From: Caldilineae bacterium
GTDB lineage: Bacteria; Chloroflexota; Anaerolineae; J102
Assembly (NCBI GenBank): GCA_011176555.1
Contig: DUEF01000333.1
Span: forward strand, 1 to 7,045
DNA length: 7,045 nt
Reading direction: 5' to 3'
A program made the translations under genes and the position numbers. The notes beneath the pieces were generated by a model that saw nothing but the letters and a program-made list of their open reading frames with translations, did no database searches and was not told the origin of the DNA. Position 1 is the first letter of the stretch, and the number at the start of each line of letters is the position of its first letter. This document shows positions 6,156 through 7,045 of this stretch, in pieces.

Positions 6156-6176
6156 GACGCCTGGCGGGCAGGCGTC
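6156..6176 (-). terminator. Hairpin behind the BFN gene, possible weak terminator
   Basis: A perfect 8-bp GC-rich stem, GACGCCTG (6156-6163) and CAGGCGTC (6169-6176), with a 5-base loop. On the minus strand it is followed by TCTTTATCTA, a poor T-tract. It lies about 40 bases after the BFN stop and 55 before the dnaB start. A smaller inverted repeat, GTAAT (6191-6195) and ATTAC (6205-6209), sits closer to the BFN stop. It may partly separate BFN transcription from the replication cluster; with no clear dnaB promoter, some readthrough is likely. The stem is certain, the function is not. Confidence 0.5.
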
Positions 6177-6212
6177 GTTGAGCGGGGATGGTAATTGGAG
6201 CGCTATTACGGG

Positions 6213-6740
6213 TCAGTTCTCAGCGCCCAGATCGTCCAAGTCCAGACCTTCGATGAATTCGGCGAAGACGCCCAGGTCTTCATCGCCAATGTCACTTTCA
6301 TCAGTGTCTTTTCCTTCCAGGATGCTGGCGGTGAGGTCTTTGTCGGGCGTGCGCCCTGCCTCATCCATCACGTTTTCTGATACGTACACAGGCACTTCGG
6401 CGCGCACGGCCAGGGCGATGGCGTCGCTGGGGCGGGCGTCGATCCGCAATTCACGCTCGTTAAATTCCAACACAATTTCCGCATAGAAGACGTCGGATCG
6501 TAATTCGCTGACCTCCACATACAGCACTTCCGCTCCCAGAGCGCGGATCGTGTGCGCCAAAAGGTCGTGTGTGAGGGGGCGTTCCACTTGAACGCCTTGC
6601 AGCCGTAAGGTGATGGCATCCGCTTCGGGCGCGCCGATCCAAATGGGTAAATAGCGGTCTGAATCTTTTTCACGTAGCACAACCACGCGATGTTGAGACA
6701 TCAGGCTGATGCGTATGCTATCTATGTTGACTTCGATCAT
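6213..6740 (-). CDS. BFN-domain (DUF151) bifunctional nuclease family protein
   Basis: A 175-residue protein. The BFN domain covers about 1-125: an opening MIEVNIDSIRIS, then LPIWIGAPEADAI (31-43), RPLTHDLL (54-61) and DARPSDAIALAVR (101-113). These are the conserved blocks of the family that includes Thermotoga TM0160 and plant proteins reported to have DNase and RNase activity. The last 40 residues are strongly acidic (for example DTDESDIGDED), with no known domain. I chose ATG 6740 because GGAG (6750-6747) lies 6 bases upstream; a frame from TTG 6752 would place the start on top of that site. A strong promoter lies just upstream. The family is clear, but the cellular role is unknown for most bacterial members, and its location beside dnaB does not prove a replication role. 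Confidence 0.9.
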   Translation of the reverse strand: MIEVNIDSIRISLMSQHRVVVLREKDSDRYLPIWIGAPEADAITLRLQGVQVERPLTHDLLAHTIRALGAEVLYVEVSELRSDVFYAEIVLEFNERELRIDARPSDAIALAVRAEVPVYVSENVMDEAGRTPDKDLTASILEGKDTDESDIGDEDLGVFAEFIEGLDLDDLGAEN

Positions 6741-6797
6741 TGAATGCTCCAAGAGGAATGATGATACGATTATAAGCCTGCCTGGCTACGTCGTCAA
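6741..6797 (-). promoter_or_regulatory. Promoter and ribosome binding site of the BFN gene
   Basis: On the minus strand, a -35 box TTGACG (6797-6792), a spacer of exactly 17 bases and a perfect -10 box TATAAT (6774-6769). Transcription would begin near 6762, leaving a leader of about 20 bases before ATG 6740. GGAG (6750-6747) is the ribosome binding site, 6 bases before the ATG. This is a housekeeping sigma-70-type promoter by sequence. It may also feed the dnaB cluster through the downstream hairpin. Confidence 0.85.
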
Positions 6798-6985
6798 ACC
6801 ACTTGTGCACTGAGCTTCGGCTGTTTCGATGCACGGACGATGCAATCGGTTGGGGGGATGAGGAAGATGGGGCCACATGTTGTGTGCGGCGCTGGGGGGA
6901 CGGGGCGGGAGGCGCGCGTCAGGTTTTAGGACGATGAAACCCGTGCCGGGCGGCGTGACGTGAATGGATGCGTCCGCTGGGTTCA
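6798..6985. other. Intergenic region between divergent promoters
   Basis: No convincing gene on either strand. The 68-codon minus-strand frame at 6786-6992 has no family signature and overlaps both promoters. The only structure seen is a pair of short nested inverted repeats, CGTCA (6917-6921) with TGACG (6956-6960) and GGTTT (6922-6926) with AAACC (6937-6941). Their spacing is asymmetric and the stems are short, so I do not assign a function. Confidence 0.5.
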
Positions 6986-7014
6986 TTGACAATGTCGGCG
7001 CGTCCCTGTATGAT
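6986..7014 (+). promoter_or_regulatory. Strong sigma-70-type promoter facing the right edge
   Basis: A perfect -35 box TTGACA (6986-6991), a 17-base spacer and a -10 box TATGAT (7009-7014), one base off consensus. Transcription should begin near 7021. An ATG at 7024 would then have a leader of only a few bases. It points away from the BFN gene and drives whatever lies to the right of the window. Confidence 0.75.
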
Positions 7015-7023
7015 GATCTTACG

Positions 7024-7045
7024 ATGAAAGCTTCTGTGGTTGATA
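7024..7045 (+). CDS. Possible start of a gene cut by the window edge
   Basis: ATG 7024 opens a frame reading MKASVVD before the window ends. There is no room for a ribosome binding site downstream of the predicted transcription start near 7021, so translation would be leaderless or nearly so. The true start may equally lie beyond the edge. Seven codons are too few to recognise a family. Confidence 0.3.

Noticed and set aside
6786..6992. Minus-strand 68-codon frame upstream of the BFN gene
   Set aside because: Proline-rich text with no signature, and it overlaps promoter elements on both strands.

Overview
The window looks like a piece of a moderately GC-rich chromosome, most likely from the phylum Chloroflexota (Anaerolineae or Caldilineae type). 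This placement is an inference. It rests on the gene styles (a DnaD-domain protein beside DnaB and a DnaC/DnaI-type ATPase, a BFN-domain protein with an acidic tail) and on heptamer hairpin repeats between genes. No rRNA or other marker gene fixes the taxonomy.

Left part (3-2585, plus strand): the C-terminal end of a family III (CaiB/BaiF) CoA-transferase, then a DUF2877/AllH-like protein, then an amidase-signature hydrolase. They are co-directional and look like a catabolic operon for an amide or carbamoyl compound. The AllH-like gene is bracketed by two imperfect inverted repeats built from 7-bp units (GGNTATT in one arm, AATANCC in the other). The first is translated into the apparent N-terminus of the AllH-like protein, and the second covers its stop codon and the gap to the amidase.

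Middle and right part (6752-2705, minus strand): a BFN-domain (DUF151) gene with a near-consensus promoter (TTGACG, 17 bp, TATAAT), a GGAG ribosome binding site and a hairpin behind it. Then comes a compact replication cluster: dnaB replicative helicase, a DnaD-domain protein whose ATG shares one base with the dnaB stop, and an overlapping DnaC/DnaI-like ATPase. The cluster encodes a helicase, a probable initiation/restart adaptor and a probable helicase loader, so it reads as a primosome module. The loader carries two complete P-loop AAA+ modules in tandem behind one cysteine motif, whereas known DnaC/DnaI loaders have one. I consider this the most interesting feature of the window.

Right edge (6741-7045): an intergenic region with divergent promoters. 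The plus-strand one is nearly ideal (TTGACA, 17 bp, TATGAT) and lies only 9 bases before an ATG whose frame runs off the window, so the transcript could be almost leaderless.
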